Shown: positions 1 through 12,284, numbered from the stretch's first letter. The stretch: 64,000 nt of DNA from Rotaria socialis (GCA_905331475.1 CAJNYU010002461.1:21636-85635), one strand, 5' to 3'. Numbers and translations: made by a program. Notes: generated by a model not told the origin, from the sequence alone.

Positions 1-1
1 T

Positions 2-445
2 ACTATTTATCCATGTGAAAATAATTTTGATTATTCGTCGCATTTATGCCGTTCGATTTGTTTTCATAAAATAACATGGTTGTCAACATTCGATTGGATA
101 ACAAATATATTATTACCATCATTAATTATAGAATTCGGAAGTATAACTTTACTGATTCGGATTTTAATTCAATTTAAAAAAATGAAACGAACAATTAAGT
201 GGCAAGCAACACGTAAAATGACGCTGCAGTTAATATCAATATCAAGTCTTTATTCAATATTTTGGATTTCATTTACTTTAATATCAGTTATACGACTTTT
301 TTTTATTCCGGAATTTCTCGATAAAATGACATTGTATTATTTTCATTATTCCCCATATTTTGTTCAACTTTTAATGCCATGTATGTGTTTATTTTGTTTA
401 CCTGAATTATGGACAAGCAAAAATCGTGTTGTACCAACACAATAA
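2..445 (+). CDS. Class A (rhodopsin-like) G-protein-coupled receptor, C-terminal part, truncated by window edge
   Basis: The frame is open from the first bases of the window, so the 5' part lies outside it. What is seen is a Cys-containing extracellular loop (YPCENNFDYSSHLC), then three hydrophobic segments that fit TM5 (after DWITNILLPSL), TM6 (after KMTLQLISISS) and TM7 (around FHYSPYFVQLLMPCMC). The tail is short and ends in TQ. A basic loop, KKMKRTIKWQATRK, sits between TM5 and TM6 as in intracellular loop 3. The layout fits the large family of small orphan class A receptors in bdelloid rotifers. The ligand cannot be inferred. The apparent start inside the ORF is an internal TTG, not a real start codon. 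The family call is good; the subtype is unknown. Confidence 0.7.
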   Translation, partial: TIYPCENNFDYSSHLCRSICFHKITWLSTFDWITNILLPSLIIEFGSITLLIRILIQFKKMKRTIKWQATRKMTLQLISISSLYSIFWISFTLISVIRLFFIPEFLDKMTLYYFHYSPYFVQLLMPCMCLFCLPELWTSKNRVVPTQ

Positions 446-1889
446 AGAATTTTACGAATTAGAGGGAGTAAAGTTATTTTTTACCCATGCATCAATGAGG
501 AGTAGGATTTGTGTTTCTCTCTATTTAAATAAGGTTGATTGACGCTCAATTTATTATAGAAGAAATTTGTAATTTTTTTTATCAAATTTCACATTGATCA
601 GAACAGAGCCCTGCCAAGTTGAGTTTTCTCGACTTCGACTTTGATACCGAAAATTTTATGTCGATCAGCGTATGCTTTTGTGGCATAATGAATTCACACC
701 GTGAAGTGGCTATGAAAAATTGATTCTATTTAGAATATCATGAGATCAATTGCTTGGAGCATTGCCGAAAACTGGCTTTCGTCAACTTTTAGAACAAGAA
801 ATAACAGTTTATTCTGTTTATAACTATATGGTAAAGCAAAAACGTAATGACCTTACTGTTGGAGTAACGTGCAGTGAAACAATCAATAAAAAAAAGTCGT
901 ATTTCGGTCAGATCAACGTTTAACAATCGTGAAACAATATTGCCTACTGATTGGCTTTGTAAAATGATAAATCTATCAAGCATCGACATGGTCTTATAAA
1001 CTCACAAAACGTATTTTTCTCTTCATCGGTCAGTCTTCGAACGTCGACGATCTGTTTTACATAATAGGTCATTAATCATTCGATTAAGAAGGATAGAAAT
1101 TGTGTATGTAATATTCAAGAGATGACTTCATGGAGTATTTGAATTTGCGGCAAATCCAAAATGCTTATACCGCTATACCAGTACAGTTTTTATTTTGTCA
1201 CAAATAGAGATGATTTTAATGAATTCGATTTTGCCGCAAATTCATATTCCTCATCATATGCAAGAGATAGTAAAATAATTTTTTTGTGCACTGCCGAATC
1301 TTGAAAACACAAGGATAAACGTTTTTCTCCTATTTATTCTTTCTTTAACTGATGTGAATTCTCGTCTCCGCTGATGTCTAGTCGTCTATACTCATTAAAG
1401 TAAACAAAAGGTGAAGTCAAGAGAAGAAAAAATGCATATAGAAACAAGCTCATCACGTCCTTATTTCATTAGCCGTTCAAAATACTCGTCCCGATTAATC
1501 ATATTCAATTGTATTTCGTTGAATTAAAGAAGAGAAAATTCGACCTAATATTATTTATAAATAATAGTTCTTAACAAGGGTCGATTGAGATAATATTACT
1601 TGGTGAATGATCATTTTTTTCGAAAACTAAAAAAATGCTTCCGAAACGATTTACTAGAAACTAAAGTATTGTTACCACTAATTTTATTATTTTACTTATT
1701 TCATGGAGAACTTCTATTGAAATTTCGACCGAGGTTTTAATCCGCTACCATAGAAGATTTTGAGCTCGAATCGCCAATGACTAAATTCATTTCTAATTTT
1801 GAAGACAAAATGTTTTTGTTTATCACAATCGATAAAACATTTATTTTATTTGTTGTCTCTCACTCTTCGAATCAGATTCTTACATGTAA
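446..1889. other. Intergenic, no gene recognised
   Basis: The stretch is AT-rich with frequent stops in all frames. The only structure I see is a short inverted repeat, GAATTTGCGGCAAAT near 1141 against its complement near 1235, about 100 bp apart. No RNA gene was recognised. Confidence 0.5.
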
Positions 1890-4009
1890 TCAATAGATAA
1901 TTTGTATAAAAAAGAAGAAAAAAACGAGATTAAATGAGTATTGATAATTTTTGATTCCGAAACATCTGACTTGTTTAGCTGGTAGACATTTTTGATGTTG
2001 AACAGAAAATCGATGGCCATGTTCACATGCTGTATAGTTAAATGTTCGACTTTCAAGACATGTATAATGAAATTGGCAATTAGGTCGAAATTGATCAACA
2101 TAATTACCATTTGGTTTATCTCGACAAACAGGTTTAAATTCACATAATGGAGAATTATCATAATCACCTAATGTAAATAGTTATAGAGATGAATGTAAAT
2201 ACAAAACGAAAACTTACAAGGATCGATGCATTTTTCTCGTGAACCACAACTGACAATTTGAAAATTTTCACATCGTTTGGTTTCAACCGAATAAAGTTTA
2301 TGTAATGGACACACTTGTTCTTTTAAATGACCATTAATACACTCGTAATAATGACAACAACTATGTGTAGCTACAAAACGTAATCGTTGACCATTTGCTG
2401 GACATTTATGTTGACCTTTGACATACATCATAAATAGTCGAATAAACAAAAAAGATCAATCACTTACAATGAGGAACATCTTTCGGCCATTGGCAACCAT
2501 GTTCTAGTAAGGAAAAAGAAAATTTTTCTTCTGCTCATACAAAATAAGCTAATTGAAAAGTTGTCGGTAGTAACGAATTCTAGATTGTTTTGAACGAAGA
2601 TTTTTATGCGTAATACCTTTGATTGTTTTCTTAAAAAGTTTCGAGTCTCAAAATGAAAATTTCAGCGAGAATTCATATACAACTTTCTTTCACCAGAACA
2701 CCTACTTTTATCATAGAAGAGACCAGCATCACAATATGATGGTTTATCAACACCACCTGTAGCCAAAAACAAAGAGCGAATGAATTTTAAAAAGTGAGAA
2801 TTTTTATGTCTCAAAAAGCCTACCGCTACAATAATGATAAGCTGAACAGTCGTATGGATCGGGAAAGTATTTTTGAACACTTGGTGGACATTCAATAGGC
2901 AAATAAACATTTAGTCGAAAATTTCTTGGCGTTGTAACTATATTTCCATCGCCATCAATCATATTTGTTGCTGCTGTTGATGACGTATGTAAATGACCAG
3001 CTTTACCTATATCAAAACATAACATAAATCGCAGACTAAATAAAAACTACGAACAATCGGATTTCTCTGGCCAATCACAGCCTTGCGTCTCGGATGAATA
3101 CCAAAGATTGTTTAGACATTGTTGTACTTGATGCGCACCAATGGCACAAAAATGATAAATATGACAATATTTTGGATCTAAAAAAGAATCTCATTTAAAT
3201 AGAGAAATAAAATACACGTTTAAAATCAAAATACCCGGAAAATATCCTTCAGCATCATATTCACATGTAAAATTCGAATCTACTTTAATGGGCGCATGCG
3301 TTGTTGTGGATTTCTTTTTTATTCGCCAAGCAAGTGCTGCATCAGTTGCAAACAGAGTAACTAAGAAGAGAAAAAAAATCACAAGCTGTAAAAATTCAAC
3401 CTGTAATTCTATAAATCTCATTTTTTTTTCTTCACCTCCTCGAATATCTGTTATTTGATCCCATTTTCGAAGTCCTTTTTTACATTCGACCGTATTTTCC
3501 CATCCACAATTTTTCTTAACGGGATCCCATGCGGTACCTTCTGCACAAACAGCCGCTGTATCAACGCCTGATGTGCAAATATGATATATTCGACAATTTG
3601 ATCGATCTGGAAAGTAGCCATCAACTAAAATGGTTTTTTTTGTGAGAATATTATATAGATAAGATTTGAATTTTGTTTTACTTTTACAAACAAACGGAAC
3701 ATTATCTCGTTTAGCACGACTTAATAACATTTCATCGTCTGTTTCAAGATTATAAAGATAAGAATTCGGTCTTGTTACAAATGATTGAATGATGTTGTTC
3801 GAACGAATTTCAGTTGAATTCTCTGCCAAAAGTGATGGCATAGTCGATTGATATTGCAAGATGTTATAGATCGATTTCGTTGATATTTGGTTTTTGTTCG
3901 TTGATTCATTTTGTTGTTTGGTTGTAGTAAATAGATAACGTGTTTCAATTGAATTTAAAAAAATATTGATTAAATAAACTATAAAGTACCACCAGCATTG
4001 ACTATCCAT
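1890..4009 (-). CDS. Secreted or surface protein with five CBM14 (peritrophin-A) chitin-binding domains, nine exons
   Basis: Joining exons 4009-3682, 3624-3436, 3360-3235, 3177-3055, 3006-2824, 2756-2706, 2503-2468, 2415-2218 and 2167-1890 gives an uninterrupted 503-residue protein. Every junction is GT-AG and phase 1. It starts with a hydrophobic signal (MDSQCWWYFIVYLINIF) and a Thr/Ser/Asn-rich linker. Five six-cysteine CBM14 modules follow; the first reads CKIDGYFPDRSNCRIYHIC. The C-terminus is hydrophobic (LVFFFFFIQIIY), like a GPI-attachment signal or anchor. CBM14 domains bind chitin in extracellular matrices, so a cuticle, lorica or gut-lining role is inferred. Several junctions rebuild a Cys codon as T|GT. 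A similar four-domain gene lies just upstream on the same strand, which suggests tandem duplication and module shuffling. The exon model is manual; small splice shifts are possible. Confidence 0.82.
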
Positions 4010-5135
4010 ATCTTATCCATTCTTTAAATATTCATTGGCGAAAACAAATTCACTTGTTACAATGATACAATAAAAAAATTTTGTTTTCTTCGTTTGTCGA
4101 CAAGCTTTGTTTCTTCTTTTTTTCTCCGCTAAGACAGAGGTGAGCATCGATTAATTGGACATATATACACGTAATACATACAGCACACCAAACTCTCTGT
4201 ATTAGATCAACTCTATTTATTTGAGGTTTAATTTTGTTTTTTCTTCGTTCATCTATCTACCTATACGGCTTGTTTTATCCGACGTAACAAATAAAAATAA
4301 AGAATAAGAAAATCTATTTATATATGCATATATATATATATATATAAATATCGTGAATACAACGAACGAATGTAAAGGATTAATTATACTGACGTAATAG
4401 AAGATTCTAGATAAACGATCAAATATGTATGCGCTCAAGAAGAAAAAAGGCAGGAAATTGAAAAGGTTAAATAGAAACTTACATTTCATAACTACTATTT
4501 AATCAGGGACGTACTGAATCATTTATAGTATGAGGGGGTGGGGGGGGGGTGCAAGTATTTCGAAGAGAAAAATTTCCTTGCATCTTGGCCAGCCTAGTAT
4601 CATAGTAACAAAAATCGGAGGGAGCTCCCCTCGTATTTAACAGAGTTCTTTCGTTGTTATAACATAGCCGAAATATAAAAATGATCACCTTATCTTAAAG
4701 TGCACGGCATGATTTTGCTTCTTTGGCCTAATCTAATTCACTTTTTTTTTATCTTCGTAATCGTCATACAGAATCAAACAGTGTCGGAGGTCGATAGGAT
4801 TAAAGGGCCATCAATTGTTTGAGAGACATCTGTAGTTAGAATATGCGCTGGTTTTTGCTAGAAATAATACATCAATTAAACATTATCTATTTGGGTTCGT
4901 TGGCATATGAAAATTTTTATTTTTAAATCAAATCTTTTCATATACGGTTACGACAAGCGAAGCTAAAGTTTCGAATCAATTTTTTCTTCTCGTGTATCGT
5001 ACTATCAAATATAAATATGAATTTTTATATTCTGATCTCTTTACTAAACAATAAAACATAAACTACAGCAACGATTAGGCACATAAAATAGGAGTAGAAA
5101 AAAAATTGCGAAAAAAAAGGAAATTGTTCATTTGA
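4010..5135. other. Intergenic spacer with AT microsatellite and G-run
   Basis: This separates two CBM14 genes on the same strand, so it should hold the promoter of the downstream one. It contains a TA dinucleotide run near 4321-4347 and a poly-G stretch near 4536-4549. No coding exon was recognised. Confidence 0.5.
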
Positions 5136-6884
5136 TTATAAATCAAAACCAATGAAGAGAATCGTTGTTACAACAGCTGAGATCAAGAATCCAATATTTC
5201 GATTAACTAGAGAAATAAAACAAAAATAACGTAGCAGTTAAATTAAATTAAAAAAAAGACATCACATACATTGCATTGCTGCACTTCCTGGAATATAAGT
5301 ACCGCATGGCATCGGAGCACTACTTGCTGAACCACATTTTCCTGTAAAACTACTAAATTTTTGGTCACCTGGACATTTAGCTTCGCGCATCTTATTTTTT
5401 GATACGCATTGATAATAATAATGACAGTCACGTTCTACATCCGGATGAATACCATCACGTTTACTGATACCTACAATGACGATTAAACAAGTAGAATCTT
5501 TCTTCCTGTTTGCTTTTCGGACTTCTTTATTCAAACTTACATTGATTTTTATCAGCTAAATTAGCAGCTCGTGCTCCACAAAAGACTCGTTCATATTCCA
5601 TACAAAGACGTTTATCAGCATCAAATAATTGTCTTTCTGGGCAATTGAGTCGTGTTCGTATACCTTTATCACATTGAAAATAAGCATTACATTCAGCTGG
5701 ATCAGCAACAGTATACGTTCCAGTTGATTGACAATCAATGGCTGATATGCCGCCACCGCTACTATCTTTTCCGTGTGTTGGTGCGATGATTACACTTACA
5801 CTTGGTTCAGATAGTACAGAGTCTGTGTTGGATTTTTTATGTGATGTTGTTGTATCTAATAAACGAGAAAAAAAAACAAACAAAACCTATGAATGGATAT
5901 TTAAAAAGAAAACAAATTTATATGATTTCAAAGAATTTCATGCCTTCGGTAGTGGTACTTGTCGAATAGTCGACTTTCTTTTGATCACAGTTCACCTGAT
6001 CAATCCATGCGCACGATTTTGTTTCTTCGTCCCATGCAGTACGTTTTGGACATTCAAATCCTTGATCAACGCCATGCGCACATCGATAATATCTCGTGCA
6101 ATAATCAGGATCACTGACATGAAGAAGGGCGAAAAAAAACAACATTTACATGCATATCGTCGAAGAAGAAGAAATTTCTTACGCAAAAAATCCATCACGG
6201 CCAGAACAAAATAATTCAGCTGATGAATTTGCTTGACAAACAGTTAAATACAAGACTGGAAGAGAAGTTCATTCAATTGATCATTTATGAAGAGAAGAAC
6301 AAGAAGAACAAGAAGAACAAGAAAATGACTTCATCTAATAGATCAACAAGCATTCATGCACTGATATGAATCCTCACGATCGCTGTCTTCATCGGTGCCA
6401 CCATTCAATTTTTTCGATCCTTTTCTCGCTCGTTTTGATTTACTAGCAGAGATGACAGGTGCATCATCGTTTTCTTCATTATCATCGTCTTGTTCATCGT
6501 CGTCATCGTTCGACTTTATTTTTGATGTTGTCTTTTCAGTACGTGAACAATCTACAGTATCAAGCCAATTACAACGATTCTCATGATGATCCCAAGCTGT
6601 CCCACTAGCGCATTCAAATTCTTCTGATGAGCCATGAATGCAACGCCAATACATATGGCAAAATTCTGGATCATAATACCAGCCGTCATCTTTTGCTGAA
6701 CAATCGTATTCAGCATATGTTGTTTTGAAAACAAAACTAGTTAGGATAATAATAGCATAGCCAAAGCTAATAGCTAAAATAATAGAATAAGCTTTTATCT
6801 ATACTAATATCTACAAGCACCTATATTGATTAATTCTATGCAAGTTGTCTTACCAAAAAGAAGGAAGATTTCTCTGAACATCAT
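5136..6884 (-). CDS. Secreted or surface protein with four CBM14 chitin-binding domains, seven exons
   Basis: Exons 6884-6854, 6773-6378, 6231-6183, 6113-5959, 5855-5541, 5470-5270 and 5206-5136 join into a 405-residue frame with phase-1 GT-AG introns. The N-terminus is a long hydrophobic signal (MMFREIFLLFAISFGYAIII). CBM14 module 1 (CSAKDDGWYYDPEFC) is followed by a very acidic DDDDEQDDDNEEND linker. Module 2 (FCSGRDGFFADPDYC) spans two exons. Module 3 is DCQSTGTYTVADPAEC. Module 4 (CISKRDGIHPDVERDC) begins with a Cys codon split by an intron. The last exon encodes a hydrophobic tail (IGFLISAVVTTILFIGF), probably a membrane or GPI anchor. The first intron has two possible acceptors in the same frame (near 6773 and upstream); I chose the pyrimidine-rich one. 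The intron between exons 2 and 3 carries a 9-bp purine-rich tandem repeat. Role inferred: chitin matrix. Confidence 0.82.
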
Positions 6885-7546
6885 TTTCAATGTAGGTGAA
6901 AAAATTATAAATGATCTCGATGATTTCTCAAGTAAGCTACTATTCTATTTCTCAAATATTAACTAAACGTGAGACAATACATGCTTACAATCACAGGGTC
7001 GTTTATGATGGTTCAGCAGTTGCATATTTTCATCGTTGAGGTGTTTTGTTGTTAGATGAAACAATGTTAGATAAAGAATGTCAAACGATAGTAACAAAAA
7101 ATGAAAGAAAGAAGACGAAACGGATAATCCCTATTCAAAGAAATCAACCGATCTATTGATCTTGATCGACTTTGCTCGATAGACAGATTTCTTTAAAAAA
7201 AAAAGAAGAAGAAGAAAAAGAGAGAAAGAAAAGCTAAAAAGGTCACATTTTTCTTTCGTTCAATTTCCAATGTTTAAAATACGGCTGGCAATCAATATTA
7301 TGTGATACAATGTATAATCAACGGCGAACATAGAAGAACACATTGAAACCGTTGATCGATTTATTAAACAAACACATTCATTAAACAAACAATCATTGAT
7401 ATTTTACTTATTGATGATATAATTTATTTTCAAAATCGTAAGGTCAAGTATTCTTGTTCCCTCCCTCTCGAAGACATTTTAATTTCACAAGTCGTATAAA
7501 ACTTGATAAAAATCAAATTATTGACTAAATTCTAAAGACATTTAAT
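6885..7546. other. Intergenic, upstream of CBM14 gene
   Basis: This is the presumed promoter side of the four-domain CBM14 gene. It has a purine-rich run near 7195-7235. No gene was recognised. Confidence 0.5.
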
Positions 7547-7554
7547 TGTATACA

Positions 7555-8637
7555 CAGGGTTACCAAATTCAAATTTTCAAAATCGGGAGTTTTTGTAAAA
7601 AATCAGGAGAAAAGTCAGGAGTATTTTCTGTTGATATTTAACAGTCATTTGATGGTTTTTATCTCACAGCAACCCACTTTTTACTAATAGACACATTGAC
7701 TGTGTTCCTAATGAGACTAATGCTCAAAACTTTTCTTGTAGGCGAATTAAAATTCTAAATATAATGCTGATGAAATATAGCTGTGAGAGTGCTTAACAGC
7801 ATGAGAAACCATAGTGCCTTCTGAAGCACGCAATTTATTAAGTTCCGATATGGCCATATGAAATGTTTCAGAAATAGATTTTGCTGAAAAAAATTCACAA
7901 GTACTTTTATTAGTAAAATTAATCGGGATAAATCTTACATCGATTAGATTCAGCTGATTTCAAATACTCTAGATGTTTTTTCAATTTTTTTTATGACTGT
8001 TAATATCACCAACTCCACTGTTTTGAATGGAAAATTGTATGTTACACACAACACAAAAAGATTTTGTAGGATCCGTTTTACATTCTCGTAAAAACGTAGA
8101 AAAACTCGAATTAGATAACCACTCTTTTTTAAATTTTGAACAATAACGTTTATTTGTTGTTGTTCTTGTTATTGATGATGATGATTAATTGGTAGATGTT
8201 GCAGCTGTGGTAGTTTTTGGTGTCATAGTAACACTTGCTTTTACAGTGAATGGATCGACTTGTAAGGAAAAATCGTCATCTAATGAATGTGATATTTCAA
8301 TAATATCAGCTAGTGGTGGAGAAAACATTTAAAATAAAGATATTTCTGTGATTACTATATCGATTTCTAGAAGAAAATGCTATAAAATAGTTTATTTAAT
8401 TGAAAATCAATTTTGATTCAACAAAAACTAAAGGAAATATATTTCCTTATTGGTTACTATATCTGTTTAACGCTTCCATTTCATAGATTTGTTTTTTCTC
8501 TTTAAAACCACTACAGGCTCAAAATGTCGTTAATCGTCATATAAAAAAATCAGGAGAAATAATAAAAATCAGCTCCTGAAATCAGGAGATTTTTTGTCAG
8601 GGGAAAAGTTCAAAAATCAGGAGATTTGGTAACCTTG
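7555..8637. mobile_element. Internally deleted hAT-family DNA transposon with terminal inverted repeats and target duplication
   Basis: The left end reads CAGGGTTACCAAAT. The right end, reverse-complemented, reads CAAGGTTACCAAAT. Flanking 8-mers are tgtataca at 7547-7554 and tgtataaa at 8638-8645 (7 of 8 identical), the target-site duplication size of hAT elements. Short atcaggaga-type repeats recur near both ends. The 1083-bp interior holds only the N-terminal part of a hAT transposase on the minus strand, so this is a non-autonomous, decaying derivative. Confidence 0.8.
7747..8328 (-). pseudogene. hAT transposase N-terminal remnant (BED-type zinc finger)
   Basis: Reading the minus strand from ATG at 8328 gives MFSPPLADIIEIS, an in-frame stop, then a frame with KKEWLSNSSFSTF and the zinc-finger motif SFCVVCNIQFSIQNSG...H. 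This is the Cys-Cys-His layout of BED-like fingers at the start of hAT transposases. A frameshift follows (restored as KKHLEYLKSAESNR), then a GT-AG intron (7938-7884). The second exon has FHMAISELNKLRASEG and HAVKHSHSYISS, matching the post-finger region of hAT transposases. The catalytic RNase-H region is absent. One stop, one frameshift and the truncation make it nonfunctional. Confidence 0.7.
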
Positions 8638-8645
8638 TGTATAAA

Positions 8646-9545
8646 GCTATTGCTCTCCACGTGGACTACCATTTAAATAATTTTTTTTTTGTCATCACGT
8701 TATTTTCTCTTTCAGAAGTAAGAATTCAACAAACGAGCTGTGATTTGTTCTTTCGGTACAGTAAGTGTACTGGGCAAATGATTTCGAAAAGGTCTTTAAA
8801 ATGTATTTGTATTAGGGGTGTCACATTTAAATTTAACTAAAATAAACTGTAAATTGGCACTCCTAATTGTTGGTATAGAATCTAATCTAGTCACTTATTT
8901 GATTTGATAAAAATCCATGTGTGCATTTTTCCGGCTACACTCCATAGAAATTTTCATGAAGCACCTTTTGCTAATTGCATTGCGCATCCACAGACAAAGA
9001 TTAGAAAGCAAATGCACTATTCGAAAGGAACATTGACAAGAAATACTCGAGGCGACAACACAACATTCCTTAGAAAGGCGACAGTTTCAGCTAGAGTAAT
9101 CTAATTTTTTTGTCATTAAAAGATAGAAAAAATGAACTTGTCCAAAGTTAATCATTAAGAACCTAACAAAATACTGTTTTTGACATCGACTCAAAAAATA
9201 GTTTTTCTTTCACAATCTGAATGTTGGTATATTTGTATAGAATTCTTTATTAATCTATTTAAGACTGAATAAAAATTAATTTTACGAATATCGTAATAAT
9301 CTAGATGCAAAGAATAAAAAATGACGATCTCTATCTTTACTAATAATTAGCTATATTGATTCAGCAATTCGGAAGTCATATTTTCAATAGTATTAAACTA
9401 ATAGCGTTTATTCTATTACTGAAAATAAATACAAGACAACATTTAATTTGAGTTAATTTAATGTTACGACGAGATACATATTCGATTAAGATATTTTATT
9501 ATTAGTTTTTGAAATTCTGTGTCAATTCGATATTCAACGTATGTT
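8646..9545. other. Intergenic, nothing recognised
   Basis: AT-rich sequence between the hAT element and the 3' end of the carbonic anhydrase gene. Only short unconvincing frames are present. Confidence 0.5.
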
Positions 9546-10310
9546 TCATCTGTCAAAATTTCGATAAATAATTCGATCGTTGATTGATTGTATTGGTCTA
9601 CAAGATTCTCGCATAACATTATTTCGAAGTAAATTCAAACTGTGCTCTGTAATGGGTATTACATTATAAAATATAGTCCAAATAATTCCTTCCGTGCATG
9701 GAGGTGTTGTTAAACTACCAATGTAACGAAAAAATTTATTACCTTCAATCGGCATAAGAGTACTTAAATAAAATATACAGTTATATTTGTCGCCATTATT
9801 TTTTAAAAGGCTTGTAGCATCAGCATATTTTTTCCATTCCGTATTTTCGTCGTCAAATCGGCCACTTATATTCAAAAAAAATGCAAATATTGTCATTTCT
9901 TGATTTTCTAAATTCTTAAAAATGAAATGGGCTTCGGCAGGAAATCGACATCCACTAAGTTCATGTTCGGAACCGTGCGTATCATGACCTCCCCAATGTA
10001 AATGAAAATTAACGAAATGGAACGTACCCGTTAAACCACCACCTCTAACCCATAGATCTCCTTGATTTTTATTTTTATTTTCTTTAGCTAATGTAACCGT
10101 AAGCTTGTGATCATCATTTTTCAGTGTATATAAATATCGATTTTTACACTTGGGAGATAATGTAAATGGCGGATAATTTTGAATAACACTTTGGCTCAAT
10201 TTGATATTGATAGGCGACTGAAAGTTACCTCTTGCAGATGGAAATCGCTCGTGCCAGTTCGATGGATCATCGTAGCTCCAATCTTCTTTGAATTCATCAA
10301 GACAAGACAT
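9546..10310 (-). CDS. Alpha-carbonic anhydrase, single exon
   Basis: This 254-residue protein spans an entire alpha-CA domain, from WSYDDPSNWHERFPSARG to NDRIIYRNFDR, close to the length of cytosolic vertebrate CA II. It interconverts CO2 and bicarbonate. The three zinc ligands are visible as H103 and H105 (NFHLHWGG) and H128 (AEAHFIF). The conserved Glu of GSEH is at residue 115. LTTPPC supplies the Thr gate residues. H68 (KNDDHKL) aligns with the proton-shuttle His64 of CA II. All catalytic residues therefore look intact and activity is expected. No signal peptide follows the ATG at 10310; an AG acceptor just upstream could join an unseen exon, so a secreted isoform is not excluded. Confidence 0.93.
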   Translation of the reverse strand: MSCLDEFKEDWSYDDPSNWHERFPSARGNFQSPINIKLSQSVIQNYPPFTLSPKCKNRYLYTLKNDDHKLTVTLAKENKNKNQGDLWVRGGGLTGTFHFVNFHLHWGGHDTHGSEHELSGCRFPAEAHFIFKNLENQEMTIFAFFLNISGRFDDENTEWKKYADATSLLKNNGDKYNCIFYLSTLMPIEGNKFFRYIGSLTTPPCTEGIIWTIFYNVIPITEHSLNLLRNNVMRESCRPIQSINDRIIYRNFDR

Positions 10311-12284
10311 GTAAACACAAGAACGTTCAGAAGCTGTTCAAAGGCAAAGACAGACTACTTAGTTAGAAATGAAAAATAAGTCACACGGATCGATCTAGAG
10401 TGTTGAGAGGAAGTACGTCATGCTTCTTTTTTTTCTACCCTGTTACAAAGTTATTTTGCATCAATGCAATATTCTATAAAAAAAATACGAATATGAATGA
10501 GAACACTTTTGTCTCCATTGTATTCTTTCACGGTGTAGGGGTTCAGAGATGCTACTATATCATTCATAAACAAGTCAATATTCTTTCTGTTTGACAGTTT
10601 TATAATGATTTCAAACCTTGTTTAGTTTGTCGACCACATATGATACTACTGTTTATTTTCCAATGCACGGTTATCACATCTGCCTGTATGTGCCGCTTTT
10701 ATTGTGAACATGAATATATGTAAAATCCTGAATAGCGAGATGTGCACATTTTTTTTCATTATGTACTCGTCGTCGGGCTCTTTTCAGCTCTACCTATTAT
10801 TATTTTTTTTATCAACTCACAGTGATATGGCTAAAAAATCTTCTACAATTTTCAGACAACGATGTCTCGGAAAGACACATATAGAACAACGTATTTTCTA
10901 AATATTCATTATCGTCAAAACTTTCTTAATCTCTAATCAAGTATAACGAGACAAAAATCAATTTCTGGAAAACGCATCGGCAATATCTAATTGATTTTTT
11001 GATTGAATGCGCACAGATCCGGTTTATTGAATGGCTTGAGAATAAGAAGTTAATTTATGATGATTTGCCTTACGGACTATGTTCGAAAGAATCAATGTCA
11101 CTCATATTTATATGATCTACACCAGTTTTTTTGGTAAATTTCGATAATTACAATCCGTTAGAAAATGCATCAAGTCAATAGTTAAAGCACAAAATGAGAC
11201 AGGAGTATAATGATCAATTTACATTTGTTTTGACTTTATTATGTTTATATTTTATCGTTAATCAGATTCACACTTGATGTAATTCCAGAGGTGGCGGCTT
11301 AGCATTACATTAATTATGACTATTTTGAATGATTTTGTATTAGTATTTTTTTTTGTAGCACGACTACAAAATTATAAAAAAAAAAGATTCCTAATTCTAA
11401 TACTAAGCCGATATCCCCTATGTGACTCTATTGTCAATGGGTTACGAGTAACGAAGAAAAAAAAACTCTGCTCAGCACATTCTTTAACTTACTGTAAGAA
11501 AAAATTGTGTTCAATTTATCCTAATACACAAACTATACAAAGACAAGAGAGAAGAGACAAATGAAAAAAATAAGAGGTGCGAGAATATACAACTACCGAG
11601 AAAATGCATATTATGAGTTTTCGGGTTCTACTCTATTGATAAAAATATTTTTAACAGCATCAAAAACCTGAATATTAATTAACGTTGTTGAAAAACTGAC
11701 AAAATAGTACATGATAATTGATTCAATTATAAATTTGTACAATAATCTATCGAAACTGCAAAAACTTCGTCTTGTCTTCAGTTTCTGGACGAGGAATTTT
11801 ACCGTTGTTTTAGAATAATACACAATGAATATGTAAATTCATTTGTAAAATGTATTCAATACAGTTTTCATCATGTGTGAGTCTATGAGTTATTTTCTAA
11901 AACATATATTAAAAATATTTTTTCATCGTTGGTTTTTAAATTTTATAGCCGTCGGTGATGAAATTTTTCCAAAATATTTTATTTAATAAATACTTTTATT
12001 TTAATTTTGAAGTTGTCTTTATAAAATTTAAATGCTAATATCATGTTATTTTTGGTGTTTCCATATCGCAGAAAATATATCAAACTTGCTGTACAATTAA
12101 TAATTTAATAATTCAAATGATTTTTTCATTTCAATTAAATCCTTTTTGAGTAAAATATCCAGATTTTCATTATAATTATCTTGTTCAAGAGATATATTTT
12201 AATACGCAACAGCTGATTGATATCTATATTTGAAAGATTTCTGTGCCGATCTAATCATTAGCTAATAATAAATGCTCGAGCAGT
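10311..12284. other. Intergenic, mostly nothing recognised
   Basis: The first few hundred bases are upstream of the carbonic anhydrase. A frame of about 62 codons without stops at roughly 10929-11126 (+) reads like protein (FIEWLENKKLIYDDLPYGL) but has no clear start, partner exon or family. The rest is AT-rich. Confidence 0.4.

Noticed and set aside
789-989. 66-residue minus-strand frame
   Set aside because: No similarity, no splice partner, composition typical of AT-rich noise.
5738-6214. 158-residue plus-strand frame opposite CBM14 exons
   Set aside because: It is the antisense shadow of exons that read clearly as chitin-binding modules on the minus strand.
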